Source: Buchnera aphidicola (Anoecia corni)
GTDB lineage: Bacteria > Pseudomonadota > Gammaproteobacteria > Enterobacterales > Enterobacteriaceae
Reading direction: 5' to 3'
Length of the DNA stretch: 64,000 nt
Assembly: GCF_964056675.1 (NCBI RefSeq)
Contig: NZ_OZ060371.1
Location: forward strand, 310,001 to 374,000
Both the position numbers and the translations under genes were made by a program. The notes below the pieces were generated by a model, which had not been told where the DNA came from, searched no databases, and saw only the letters and a program-made list of their open reading frames with translations. Positions 18,103 through 26,826 of the stretch are shown here, piece by piece (position 1 is the first letter of the stretch; every line of letters begins with the position of its first letter).

Positions 18103-18690
18103 ATGATTTCTAAATTAGACACATATTTTAAAAATGATAAATTGATGTTAGAGTTATTAACATTAAAAGAAAGTAGTATAGCTAGTAATATAGCTAATAT
18201 TGATACTCCTAATTATAAAAAAATAAATGTAAATTTTTTAGATGAATTTAAAAAAAAAGTAAAGGATTTAATTTACATAAAAAAAAATAATTCTGCTGTA
18301 AACAGTAAAAAAAAAAATTTTATTGAGATTTATAAGGAAAACTTAAAACAAAGTATATCAGTAGATAAAACTATTGATGAAAACTTTACTTTTAATGAAA
18401 AGAATTTACATTCTAACATACAAAATTCGTTGTTTAACGATATTAAAAATAGTATTGAAAATATTGATGAAAAGAATAATTTATTATATCAAGAAATAAC
18501 TGATTCTATGCTAAAAAATGTAATAGAATCAAACGATTCTAACTTAAATATTACAGATGACAATGATAATAGTAATGAAATTAATTTAACTCATGAGAGG
18601 ATAAGTTTTGTTGAAACAGAACTAGAACATAAAAAAGAATTGGCTATTATAAAATATAAAATAGATAATATGCTAAAAGTTTTAGATTAA
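18103..18690 (+). CDS. flgB: flagellar proximal rod protein FlgB, with central expansion
   Basis: Proximal rod subunit linking the MS ring/export gate to the axial rod. The rod-protein signature SSIASNIANIDTPNYKK sits at about residues 24-40. The C-terminal D0 segment (about 160-195) ends IKYKIDNMLKVLD. At 195 residues it is some 55 longer than E. coli FlgB (138). The extra length is a lysine/asparagine/aspartate-rich region at about 60-155 with no recognisable domain. AAGGAA precedes the ATG at 18103. First gene of the flgBCEFGHIJ run. Confidence 0.9.
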   Translation: MISKLDTYFKNDKLMLELLTLKESSIASNIANIDTPNYKKINVNFLDEFKKKVKDLIYIKKNNSAVNSKKKNFIEIYKENLKQSISVDKTIDENFTFNEKNLHSNIQNSLFNDIKNSIENIDEKNNLLYQEITDSMLKNVIESNDSNLNITDDNDNSNEINLTHERISFVETELEHKKELAIIKYKIDNMLKVLD

Positions 18691-18724
18691 TAAAAATTTA
18701 AAAATAAAAGTAAGGGTAAATAAA

Positions 18725-19147
18725 ATGGATATATTTGATACATATAAAATATTAGGGTCTGCAGTAGAGTCGCAGGAATATAGTATGAATTTTTATGCTA
18801 AAAAAATGTCAAATATAGAACATTGTTCATATAAAAGAGAAAATAATAATTTATATAAACAAAAAAATGCTGTTTTTAAATTTAGTCCTATTAAAAACGA
18901 TAATTCTTGTAAAATAGGAGGTGTTAAGTTAAAAATTGAAGAAAACAAAGTTGACGATGGTTTTGTAAGTAAAAGTTTAAAAAACAATAAGTTTAGCAAT
19001 GAAAAGTATAATTCAATGTCAGATCTTGATTTTATTAATAATTATATAGGATTTATAGAATCTTCTAATCAGTATAAAATTGATTTGTCTATGTTGAATT
19101 CTAATAAATCTATTATATTAAATACTTTGTCTATTATCGAGAAATGA
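18725..19147 (+). CDS. flgC: flagellar proximal rod protein FlgC
   Basis: Rod subunit following FlgB. 140 residues (E. coli 134). The N-terminal D0 helix is recognisable (FDTYKILGSAVESQEYSMNFYAKKMSNIEH), but the usual NLANADT-type turn is replaced by SNIEHCSYKREN. The C-terminal helix keeps the family layout (FIESSNQYKIDLSMLNSNKSIILNTLSI). Assignment rests on these ends plus its place 34 bases after flgB. The middle is diverged, so partial loss of function cannot be excluded. Confidence 0.85.
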   Translation: MDIFDTYKILGSAVESQEYSMNFYAKKMSNIEHCSYKRENNNLYKQKNAVFKFSPIKNDNSCKIGGVKLKIEENKVDDGFVSKSLKNNKFSNEKYNSMSDLDFINNYIGFIESSNQYKIDLSMLNSNKSIILNTLSIIEK

Positions 19148-19312
19148 TATACAATATATTTATAAAGCAATAGTCAACTAAACATTAAGTAATTTAAAAA
19201 ATTATTTATATTTAAAAAATAAAAAAATAATTACATTTAAATAATGTAGTATATATTACTAAACCATTTTAAATAATTAAAAATTAAAAATCTTATTAAG
19301 GAGAGTTTTTAT

Positions 19313-20602
19313 ATGTCTTTAGAATCTCTTGAAAACTCAATTCAAAAATTTCATAATTCTATCCAATCTTTACAATCATCAACAATAAAACATAATCATA
19401 AAAATAAGGTAGCATCACAATACGAAGAATTAAACTTTCAATATAATAATGCAAATAACAGTCCATATAGAAGCGAGGCTAACTTTGGTTTTGAACAGTT
19501 AGACGAAAACGGAAGTTGTTTGTCTTTAAACAAAGTAGATAAGCATGCCAACCGAAATTTGTATACTAATATTAGTCCCAACGCTTATTTTAGGTTATCG
19601 GACAATAATGATTCTATCTTGTATACAAAACAAGGACATTTTTTAATAAATGAACATGGAGATGTAATAACAGAACAAGGATACCGGTTAACGGGATATA
19701 ATATTAAAGGGTGCAAGAAAGTATCAGAATTTATAGATAGTTCTATTCCTAAAAATTTAAATCTTTCTAATGCATACAAAATAGACTATAAGCCAACTAC
19801 TAAGTTAGCATTATTTTCATATTTAAATATGAATGCTCCTATTTTTACTAATTTTTCCTATGATTATAGAAATGAATCAACATGTACTAATAATATAAAA
19901 ACAGTTATTTACAATAAAGACGGAAAAGAATGTATTGTAGATTTAAATATATTAAAAACTGGTAATAGAGAATGGACTGTTTCAACTTCTATTCATGATG
20001 ATAGTCAAACAGCATCTGAAATTCCTAACATTTTTAAAAATGAAAATTATTATCAAGGAAGTGATGGAAAAACAGTTGTTTGTGATCCGTTTACTTTTAA
20101 ATGCGACGAAAATGGAAACATCATAAACTCAAAAAAATTAATAAATATCACTTCTTCAGATAAAAGATATGTTACTCCTTTATCTATAAATTTAGAAAGC
20201 GTAAGAATACGTAACAATTATAATATACCTAGAGACTATACTCATGTTCAGGCAAACGGATTTCCTGAAGGTACTTTAAATAAATTTATGATAGATAGCG
20301 AAGGGTTAATATCAGGATATTATTCTAATGGAAAAAAATTACAATTAGCACAGATGTCTATTTTAGAAGTCAGTGACCCAAACATTTTATCAACAGTATC
20401 TCAGAACATATCTAGTCTTATAGCGAAAGAAAACGAAGATAATCAAGATAGAAAAATCGCTATTGATTATAGTGATGGTCATAATTTAGATAATAAACAA
20501 ATCTCTAATTTACAATTAGATCATAATGAAGAAAAAAATTCTAAAATAGACATTATTACAGTTGATAAAAACAATAATATATCAAGCATATTTACAAGCT
20601 AA
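19313..20602 (+). CDS. flgE: flagellar hook protein FlgE, both ends diverged
   Basis: Family role: hook subunit polymerised under the FlgD cap. 429 residues (E. coli 402). The D1/D2 region is clear: NAYFRLSDNNDSILYTKQGHFLINEHGDVITEQGYRLTGYN (about 89-130), GNREWTV, NKFMIDSEGLISGYYSNGKKLQLAQMSIL. The N-terminal ANSxTxGFK-type motif is missing (SLQSSTIKHNHKNK instead). The C-terminal LEASNVDLSKELVNMI helix is also missing, replaced by a lysine/asparagine/aspartate-rich tail. A strong AAGGAGAG precedes the start. flgD, which normally lies directly upstream, is absent: only 165 non-coding bases separate flgC and flgE. Confidence 0.85.
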   Translation: MSLESLENSIQKFHNSIQSLQSSTIKHNHKNKVASQYEELNFQYNNANNSPYRSEANFGFEQLDENGSCLSLNKVDKHANRNLYTNISPNAYFRLSDNNDSILYTKQGHFLINEHGDVITEQGYRLTGYNIKGCKKVSEFIDSSIPKNLNLSNAYKIDYKPTTKLALFSYLNMNAPIFTNFSYDYRNESTCTNNIKTVIYNKDGKECIVDLNILKTGNREWTVSTSIHDDSQTASEIPNIFKNENYYQGSDGKTVVCDPFTFKCDENGNIINSKKLINITSSDKRYVTPLSINLESVRIRNNYNIPRDYTHVQANGFPEGTLNKFMIDSEGLISGYYSNGKKLQLAQMSILEVSDPNILSTVSQNISSLIAKENEDNQDRKIAIDYSDGHNLDNKQISNLQLDHNEEKNSKIDIITVDKNNNISSIFTS

Positions 20603-20691
20603 ATGAAATACGATTAATTTTAAAAAAATATAATAGTTAATTAATTTTATTTAAATATTTAAATATATTTAATATAATAAGAAAAAAATAA

Positions 20692-21450
20692 ATGAACTCT
20701 GGAATAAATGCAGTATTAGAAGCTGCTAAAAATACCGTAATTCAACATGAAATCTTATTAAATAATTTATCTAATATTGATACAACCGGGTTTAGAGAAC
20801 AAACTTTTTCTTTAATTCTAGATAAAAAAAAGAATAATGTCCTTAAAAATAAAGAATACTACTTAAAACCAGTAGTTTCTTATAGTGATAAACCCGGAAG
20901 TATACAAGAAACTAATAGATTATTAGATATTGCTCCTTTGCAAAATTATTGGATAACTCTTAAAAATCCTATTTTGAATCAAGAAATGTATACTAGAAAC
21001 GGCCACATGAGTATTGATTCAAAAAATAGACTTACTGTAAACAACTATTTAGTTTTAGGTGAAAAAGGTTATATTGTAATTCCTAATTATGAAAATATAA
21101 ATTTTTTAGAAGACGGAACTATCATATATACAATAAAAGGAAAAAAAAAATATTTAGGAAAATTAAAGTTAACCTGGTTAAGAAGTAAAGACGTAAAAAA
21201 AAATGGATATAGTTTTTGTTATGACATTTTCAATAAAACAATAGAAAATAAAAAAATAAAAGAAAATAACGAATTAATGAATGAAAAAAAAATAAAATCG
21301 AAATCGTTAGAAACTAGTAATGTAGATTTAACAAAAAATTTATTACAATCTATTGATTGTTGTAGAAAATTTGATTTTTATACCAGTATTGTTGGACATG
21401 ATATAGAAAATAACAATCTTTTAAACAAATTCGTAGACATTAATAGTTAA
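20692..21450 (+). CDS. flgF: flagellar proximal rod protein FlgF
   Basis: Rod subunit joining the proximal and distal rod. 252 residues (E. coli 251). The N-terminal signature NNLSNIDTTGFRE is at about 23-35. The D1 region contains TRNGHMSIDSKNRLTVNNYLVLGEKGYI. The C-terminal D0 helix keeps LETSNVDLTKNLLQSIDCCRKFDFYTSIV. Both assembly ends are intact, in contrast to flgE. It lies between flgE and flgG, as in enterobacteria. Confidence 0.94.
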   Translation: MNSGINAVLEAAKNTVIQHEILLNNLSNIDTTGFREQTFSLILDKKKNNVLKNKEYYLKPVVSYSDKPGSIQETNRLLDIAPLQNYWITLKNPILNQEMYTRNGHMSIDSKNRLTVNNYLVLGEKGYIVIPNYENINFLEDGTIIYTIKGKKKYLGKLKLTWLRSKDVKKNGYSFCYDIFNKTIENKKIKENNELMNEKKIKSKSLETSNVDLTKNLLQSIDCCRKFDFYTSIVGHDIENNNLLNKFVDINS

Positions 21451-21468
21451 AATATAGGAAAAAAAGAT

Positions 21469-22266
21469 ATGTTCGCTTCTTTATGGATTGCAAAGACTGG
21501 ATTAGATGCTCAGCAATTAAATATGAATGTTATTTCTAATAATTTAGCTAATGCTAATACAAACGGATTTAAACGTTCTAGAACTATGTTTGAAGATCTA
21601 ATGTATCAAAACATAAGATCTCCTGGTGAAACGTCTTCTCAAAATTCTATTTTCCCTTCTAATTTACAAATTGGTACAGGTGTTAGACCTATTTCTACAG
21701 AAATTATTGACACACAAGGAAATTTAACTCCTACTAATTCATTTAAAGATTTAGCAATCGATGGTAATGGTTTTTTTCAAATAATATTACCTAATGGAAA
21801 AATGGCGTATACAAGAGATGGTGCATTTAATATTAATCAAGATAATCAATTAGTCACTAACTCAGGATTTCCTGTACAACAAGAATCTGGAATTATTTTT
21901 CCAAATAACTTAGTTAACGATCCTACTATAGGATTAGATGGTTCTGTAACAGTAAATCTATCATCTGAAGAAAATGGCACTCCTGAACATATAGGACAAA
22001 TAAACTTATTTCATTTTTCTAACACTTCTGGATTATCTAATATTGGTAATAATTTATTTGTTGAAACGCCTTCTTCTGGAAGTGCAATAGAGAGCAAACC
22101 AGGAACTGAAGGAACAGGAAGTATAAAATCACATTTTTTAGAATCTTCTAATGTAAATATAGCTGAAGAATTAGTAAATTTAATACAAATACAAAGAGCA
22201 TATGAAATTAATGGAAAAGCTATATCTAGTGCAGATCAAATGTTACAAAAATTATCTCAGCTATAA
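21469..22266 (+). CDS. flgG: flagellar distal rod protein FlgG
   Basis: Main distal rod subunit spanning the periplasm. 265 residues (E. coli 260) and the best conserved axial protein here. MFASLWIAKTGLDAQQLNMNVISNNLANANTNGFKRSR opens it. DLAIDGNGFFQI-LPNG-MAYTRDGAFNINQDNQLVTNSGFPVQ follows, and SNVNIAEELVNLIQIQRAYEINGKAISSADQMLQKLSQL closes it. An 18-base gap follows flgF. Its conservation suggests the rod is still built. Confidence 0.97.
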   Translation: MFASLWIAKTGLDAQQLNMNVISNNLANANTNGFKRSRTMFEDLMYQNIRSPGETSSQNSIFPSNLQIGTGVRPISTEIIDTQGNLTPTNSFKDLAIDGNGFFQIILPNGKMAYTRDGAFNINQDNQLVTNSGFPVQQESGIIFPNNLVNDPTIGLDGSVTVNLSSEENGTPEHIGQINLFHFSNTSGLSNIGNNLFVETPSSGSAIESKPGTEGTGSIKSHFLESSNVNIAEELVNLIQIQRAYEINGKAISSADQMLQKLSQL

Positions 22267-22328
22267 TAAATATACATATATTATTAGTTATAAGATGTAG
22301 TTTTAATATTAAAAAAAGGTATATTTCA

Positions 22329-23057
22329 TTGTTTAAATCATTTTTTAAAACACCTAAATGGTTTTTTTTAGTTACAACTATTTTAGTACTAAATGGTTTT
22401 TCTTTATATACAAGTGAAAATTATGTAAATTCAGAGATAAAAAATTATAAAAAAGCCAATTATGATTTTTTAAAAAAAATTAATGATTTATCATTATTTG
22501 AAAGTTTAAAAAATAAAGAAAGCAACCTATCCAATCCTTTTTTAAATGAGAAAAGAATATATAAGATAGGAGAAACTATTACGTTGTTATTAGAAGAAAA
22601 TGTCAGTGCAAGTAATAGTTCTATGTCTTCTTTAACAAGAAATGGAAATAGTAAAGTAAATATAAATTCCTTTCCGAATCCGTTAGATTTTTTATTAAAT
22701 TCAAAAATAAATAGATCTAGAGCAGAAATAAATAGTGAATCTAAAAATAATTTTTCTGGAAAAGGAAATACGTTTTCAAAAAACACTTTTACAGGCATTA
22801 TTACTGTTACCATAACCGATATATGTAAAAATGGAAATTTAAAAATATTTGGACAAAAGCAAATATCTATAAATCAAGAATCAGAATTCATTCGTTTTTC
22901 TGGAGTAATAAATCCTAAAAATATTAGTGCAAATAATGTAGTAAAGTCACATGATGTAGCAAATGAAAAAATAGAATATTATAATAATGGAAGTATTGAA
23001 CAAAATAGTAAAATTAGTTGGATGCAAAAACTATTCCTTTATTTTTTTTCAAGTTAG
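22329..23057 (+). CDS. flgH: flagellar L-ring protein FlgH, lipobox cysteine lost
   Basis: Family role: outer-membrane L-ring lipoprotein. 242 residues (E. coli 232). Core blocks are kept: IYKIGETITLLLEENVSASNSS, FSGKGNTFSKNTFTGIITVTI, GNLKIFGQKQISINQESEFIRFSGVINP-NIS, ending W-QKLFLYF. It begins at a TTG (22329) with AAGG 9 bases upstream; no ATG fits. The N-terminal hydrophobic segment (about 10-26) has VLNGFSLYTSEN where a lipobox LxGC is expected, so there is no acylation cysteine. An ordinary signal or membrane anchor may replace it. Confidence 0.92.
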   Translation: MFKSFFKTPKWFFLVTTILVLNGFSLYTSENYVNSEIKNYKKANYDFLKKINDLSLFESLKNKESNLSNPFLNEKRIYKIGETITLLLEENVSASNSSMSSLTRNGNSKVNINSFPNPLDFLLNSKINRSRAEINSESKNNFSGKGNTFSKNTFTGIITVTITDICKNGNLKIFGQKQISINQESEFIRFSGVINPKNISANNVVKSHDVANEKIEYYNNGSIEQNSKISWMQKLFLYFFSS

Positions 23058-23211
23058 AGTAGCATTTAAAAAAATGATAAATGTTACATAAAAAATTTTT
23101 TTTATTATAATAATTAAAATTGTTAATTTTTTAAATTCTATTAATTATAGAAAAGTTATATTTTTAAACATTCTAACTTATCTAATAGAATTTTTTAAAA
23201 AAAGGTTTTAT

Positions 23212-24351
23212 ATGTATAAAAAATCATTTTTTTCAACTTTTTTTATAGTTATTTTTTTTATTTTATTTTCTTTTTCTTATGCTCAAACAATCAATAAATT
23301 AACTACTATTGAAGGAGTTAGAGAAAACGAATTAATTGGATATGGTTTAGTAGTTGGGTTACCAGGAACAGGTGATTCTGTTAAACAATCCCCTTTTACT
23401 TTTCAAACACTTTATAATTTACTACATAAATTAGGAATAAATGTATCTGAAAAAAACAAGTGTTTAGATTCTAAAAATACTGCTTCAGTAGTAGTTACTG
23501 CTACATTACCTCCTTTTATTAGATCTGGACAAAAAATCAATGTAGAAGTTTCATCTATTGGAAACAGTACTAGTTTGTCAGGAGGTACGTTATTGTTGAC
23601 ACCTCTTCTTGGATTAGATAATAAAACATATGCTATAGCACAAGGAAGTATTCCTTTTTTTAATGAAAAGAAATTTAGTAAGGCAATTGATCGTCATAAT
23701 TTTATTGTTAATTCACGAAATAATAATGTAGCAATTTTAAAAAATAGTGCTATTGTTGAAAAGTCAATAGATAACATGTTTGGAAATAAAAATTTTATTA
23801 ATTTTCAACTAAATAAACCCGATATTATTATTGCACAGAAGATAAGCGATCGTATTAACGTTTCTTATAAAAACGCATCTTTTGTATTAAATCCGAATAT
23901 AGTTCAAGTAAACACAAATAATAAAAGTTGTAAAAATGTTATAAACATGATTTCTAATATAGAAAAGATGTTTATAAATACAAATATAAATGAACCAAAA
24001 ATTATTATAAATAATAGAACAGGATTAGTAATATCAAATTCAGATATAAAAGTAGGTTCATGTACTATTTTAAGTAAACATTTTTCATTACTTATAAATA
24101 CTAACAAAAACAATATTCCATGTTTTTCTAATCAAGAAAAAAACAATATTTTATCAAAAAAAACTAATAGTCAAACAAAAAACTATAATGATGAATTCAA
24201 TACAGTATTGATAAATAACACTGTTGATATACATGTTATATTATCTGTTTTAAATAAATTTCATATAACTCCAGCTGAAATAATTTCTATTCTTACGTCC
24301 ATGAAAGATGTTGGAGCGCTTCCAGCTACTTTAGAGATAAGAAAACAATAA
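23212..24351 (+). CDS. flgI: flagellar P-ring protein FlgI
   Basis: Periplasmic P-ring subunit around the rod. 379 residues (E. coli 365). It starts with a typical signal peptide, likely cleaved after SYA (about residue 24). The conserved opening is IEGVRENELIGYGLVVGLPGTGDS, then FTFQTL-NLLHKLGI, ATLPPFIRSGQKINVEVSSIGN, SLSGGTLLLTPL and YAIAQGSI. The C-terminus keeps TPAEIISILTSMKDVGALPATLEI. Its stop overlaps the flgJ start (TAATG). FlgA, its chaperone, is also encoded here. Confidence 0.96.
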   Translation: MYKKSFFSTFFIVIFFILFSFSYAQTINKLTTIEGVRENELIGYGLVVGLPGTGDSVKQSPFTFQTLYNLLHKLGINVSEKNKCLDSKNTASVVVTATLPPFIRSGQKINVEVSSIGNSTSLSGGTLLLTPLLGLDNKTYAIAQGSIPFFNEKKFSKAIDRHNFIVNSRNNNVAILKNSAIVEKSIDNMFGNKNFINFQLNKPDIIIAQKISDRINVSYKNASFVLNPNIVQVNTNNKSCKNVINMISNIEKMFINTNINEPKIIINNRTGLVISNSDIKVGSCTILSKHFSLLINTNKNNIPCFSNQEKNNILSKKTNSQTKNYNDEFNTVLINNTVDIHVILSVLNKFHITPAEIISILTSMKDVGALPATLEIRKQ

Positions 24352-24668
24352 TGAAAATTGAAAATAATAGTATAGATTTGATTAAAAATAATTATAAACA
24401 TAGTAAATCACATTTAAATTATTTAGTAAAAACTAATAATTCAAAAAAAAAAATAAATTTAAAGAATAAAAATTCTATAACAAAATCTATTGAAATGATA
24501 TTCATAAATATGGTTTTATCCAATAAAAACATTTTTTATTCTGAAAATACTCTGTTTAACTCCGATCAAATGAAAATGTTAAATAGTATGTATACTTATC
24601 AATTGTCTAGTGTTTTATCTAAAAAAGGATTTGGATTAGAAAATTTTTGTGTAAAAAAAACTAGTTAA
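24351..24668 (+). CDS. flgJ: rod-assembly protein FlgJ, N-terminal domain only
   Basis: In enterobacteria FlgJ has an N-terminal rod-cap/scaffold domain and a C-terminal muramidase domain. Here only 105 residues remain. They match the rod domain (SIEMIFINMVLSNKN, LFNSDQMKMLNSMYTYQLSSVLSKKGFGLENF). The muramidase domain is missing altogether, as I recall from other Buchnera. The ATG overlaps the flgI stop by one base, indicating translational coupling. It is the last flagellar gene; flgK and flgL are not here. Confidence 0.88.
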   Translation: MKIENNSIDLIKNNYKHSKSHLNYLVKTNNSKKKINLKNKNSITKSIEMIFINMVLSNKNIFYSENTLFNSDQMKMLNSMYTYQLSSVLSKKGFGLENFCVKKTS

Positions 24669-25298
24669 AAAACCAGAAAAATAAATAAATTATACATCTA
24701 AGAAATAACTTTTTATTTAAATTAGTTCAAATTATGTTTAATATATTAAATTCGTATTTAGATTCTTAGTATAAATAAAAGTTGTTTTTTTTATTTAAAT
24801 TTTTATTTTTAAAATACTGAATTATGTAATAGTTTTTTTGTTAAATAAATAACTTTTATTTATATATTAGTAGTACAGTATACATAGAAATAAAATTCAA
24901 TTTTTATTTGTTAGATAAAAATATTTTAAATAAGAATGTAATTAATTTTACCATTTCGGTATTACTTTTTTACTTTAATAGAAATTCAAATTTAATAGAT
25001 CATATTATATTATATTTTAGAATAATAATATTTGTACTATATTAGAAATAGAATTATACATTATTTAAAAAATAGAAAAATAAAAATATTCGTATTATAA
25101 CAGTGTTTATTTTACTAAAATTATTAATTTTTATTTTTAATAAATAGAAAAAATAACATTTATATACTATTAATTTAGTTACTACATTAGATTTTATTTC
25201 AAATAAACTATTTATTGAAGTCGTTTTTATTCTTTTTATTAAAGGATTTATTTAAAAAAACTAAATGATTTAGAAAAACTATTTTAGAGAAACACAAT
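24669..25298. other. gene-free spacer between flgJ and rluC
   Basis: 630 bases with no reading frame resembling a protein on either strand. Other Buchnera, from memory, have rne (RNase E) and flgK around here. I recognise no remnant. Confidence 0.45.
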
Positions 25299-26243
25299 AT
25301 GGAGTTTAAAAAAAAAATATATAAAAGATTAGTCATTGATGACAATATGATAAATAGAAGAGTAGATAATATTATATTTAATTTATATAAAAATGTTCCT
25401 AAAAGTATGATTTATAGGTTAATAAGAACTGGAAAAATTAGAATAAACACACAAAAAATCAAACCATTTTATAAGTTAAAAAAAGGAGATATAGTACATC
25501 TTCCTCTAATTAACATAACAAATGAAGTAAAAAAAAAAATAATTTTATGTAAAACTATAAAAAAAACTATTTTGTCCAGCATAATATATGAAGATGAGTT
25601 TCTTGTTATAATTAATAAACCTGCAGGAATAGCTGTTCATGGAGGTAGCGGAGTAAAATTTGGTATAATTGAAATTTTTAGACATATTAGGCCAAAAAAT
25701 AAATATCTTGAATTAGTGCATAGATTAGATCGTGAAACTTCTGGAATATTAATAATTGCAAAAAAATATTCTTCTTTAAAAGAATTACATGAACAATGGA
25801 TTAATAATAAAATTAAAAAGAAATATATTAGTATAGTTCATGGACATTGGCCTAAAAGTCAAATAAATATTACTCAACCATTATTAAAAAAATTTCATTC
25901 TAGTAAAAAACGAGCGGTTATTGTAAGTAATAAAGGGAAATTTGCAAAAACATTTTTTTTAATAAAAAAATATTATACTAATACTACTTCTATGGAAGTG
26001 ACACCTATTACTGGTAGAACTCATCAGATTAGAGTACATAGTTCTTTTTTAGGATTCCCAATAATATTTGACGAGCGGTATGGTGATAATAAATTAGATA
26101 AACTTTTATTTAAAAAAAATAAGAATATTTCTTTATTTCTTCATGCTTCTAGTATACAGTTTAAACATCCTGATAATAAAAAAAATTTTTTTATAAAAGC
26201 TCCATTATCAAAAACATGGATTAATTATGAAAAAAAGTTATAG
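25299..26243 (+). CDS. rluC: 23S rRNA pseudouridine synthase RluC
   Basis: Isomerises three uridines of 23S rRNA (955, 2504 and 2580 in E. coli numbering). 314 residues (E. coli 319). The S4 RNA-binding domain is at about 18-75. The catalytic core has HRLDRETSG with the nucleophilic aspartate at 144, the E. coli position. INKPAG-AVHGGSG, the TGRTHQIRVH motif and a final LHASSIQF complete the fold. The start at 25299 fits the family N-terminus. Confidence 0.95.
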   Translation: MEFKKKIYKRLVIDDNMINRRVDNIIFNLYKNVPKSMIYRLIRTGKIRINTQKIKPFYKLKKGDIVHLPLINITNEVKKKIILCKTIKKTILSSIIYEDEFLVIINKPAGIAVHGGSGVKFGIIEIFRHIRPKNKYLELVHRLDRETSGILIIAKKYSSLKELHEQWINNKIKKKYISIVHGHWPKSQINITQPLLKKFHSSKKRAVIVSNKGKFAKTFFLIKKYYTNTTSMEVTPITGRTHQIRVHSSFLGFPIIFDERYGDNKLDKLLFKKNKNISLFLHASSIQFKHPDNKKNFFIKAPLSKTWINYEKKL

Positions 26244-26357
26244 TTAATTGAATAAAATTTGAAATAATTATACGTACTTTTATAAATGCATATAATCGCA
26301 TATTATTGTTTTTAATTATCTTAATAACATTAAATCTTTTAAAGATAAAGGATAAAT

Positions 26358-26531
26358 ATGGCAGTTCAAAAAAATAAACCTTCTCGTTCAAAACGTGGAA
26401 TGCGTAGATTACATGATAAAATTTTTTCTCCTTCTATATCTAAAGACAGAAACTCACATGAGTTACATATAAGACATAATATTACTACAAAAGGTAACTA
26501 TAAAGGAAAAAAAGTAATTAGCAAAAAGTAA
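26358..26531 (+). CDS. rpmF: 50S ribosomal protein L32
   Basis: Small 50S protein of 57 residues, the family's usual length. It starts MAVQKNKPSRSKRGMRRLHD, nearly identical to E. coli L32. A good AAAGGA lies 5 bases before the ATG at 26358. The C-terminus reads HNITTKGNYKGKKVISKK. In E. coli the gene is followed by plsX and fabH; here a 295-base empty gap leads straight to fabD. Confidence 0.96.
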   Translation: MAVQKNKPSRSKRGMRRLHDKIFSPSISKDRNSHELHIRHNITTKGNYKGKKVISKK

Positions 26532-26826
26532 AAGCATTTCTAATTTTTAACAAATAGTTAACAAATAAAAATACAACATTATTAATTATTTTCTAATCAA
26601 ATATTAGATATTGTTAAAAAATATGTTTTTCGTTGTTATTTTTTATTGATGACATTGAAAACAATATTTAATTTTTTATATAAATAAGTTTATTTTTTTA
26701 ATAAGATTTGTATATATCAGATTACGTATTATATAGTACATTATTTTTTATTGTATTGAATTTTACTAATTTTATAAATGCAAATTGTTTTACATGCATA
26801 AAGTTATTTAAAATATAGAAGGTAAC

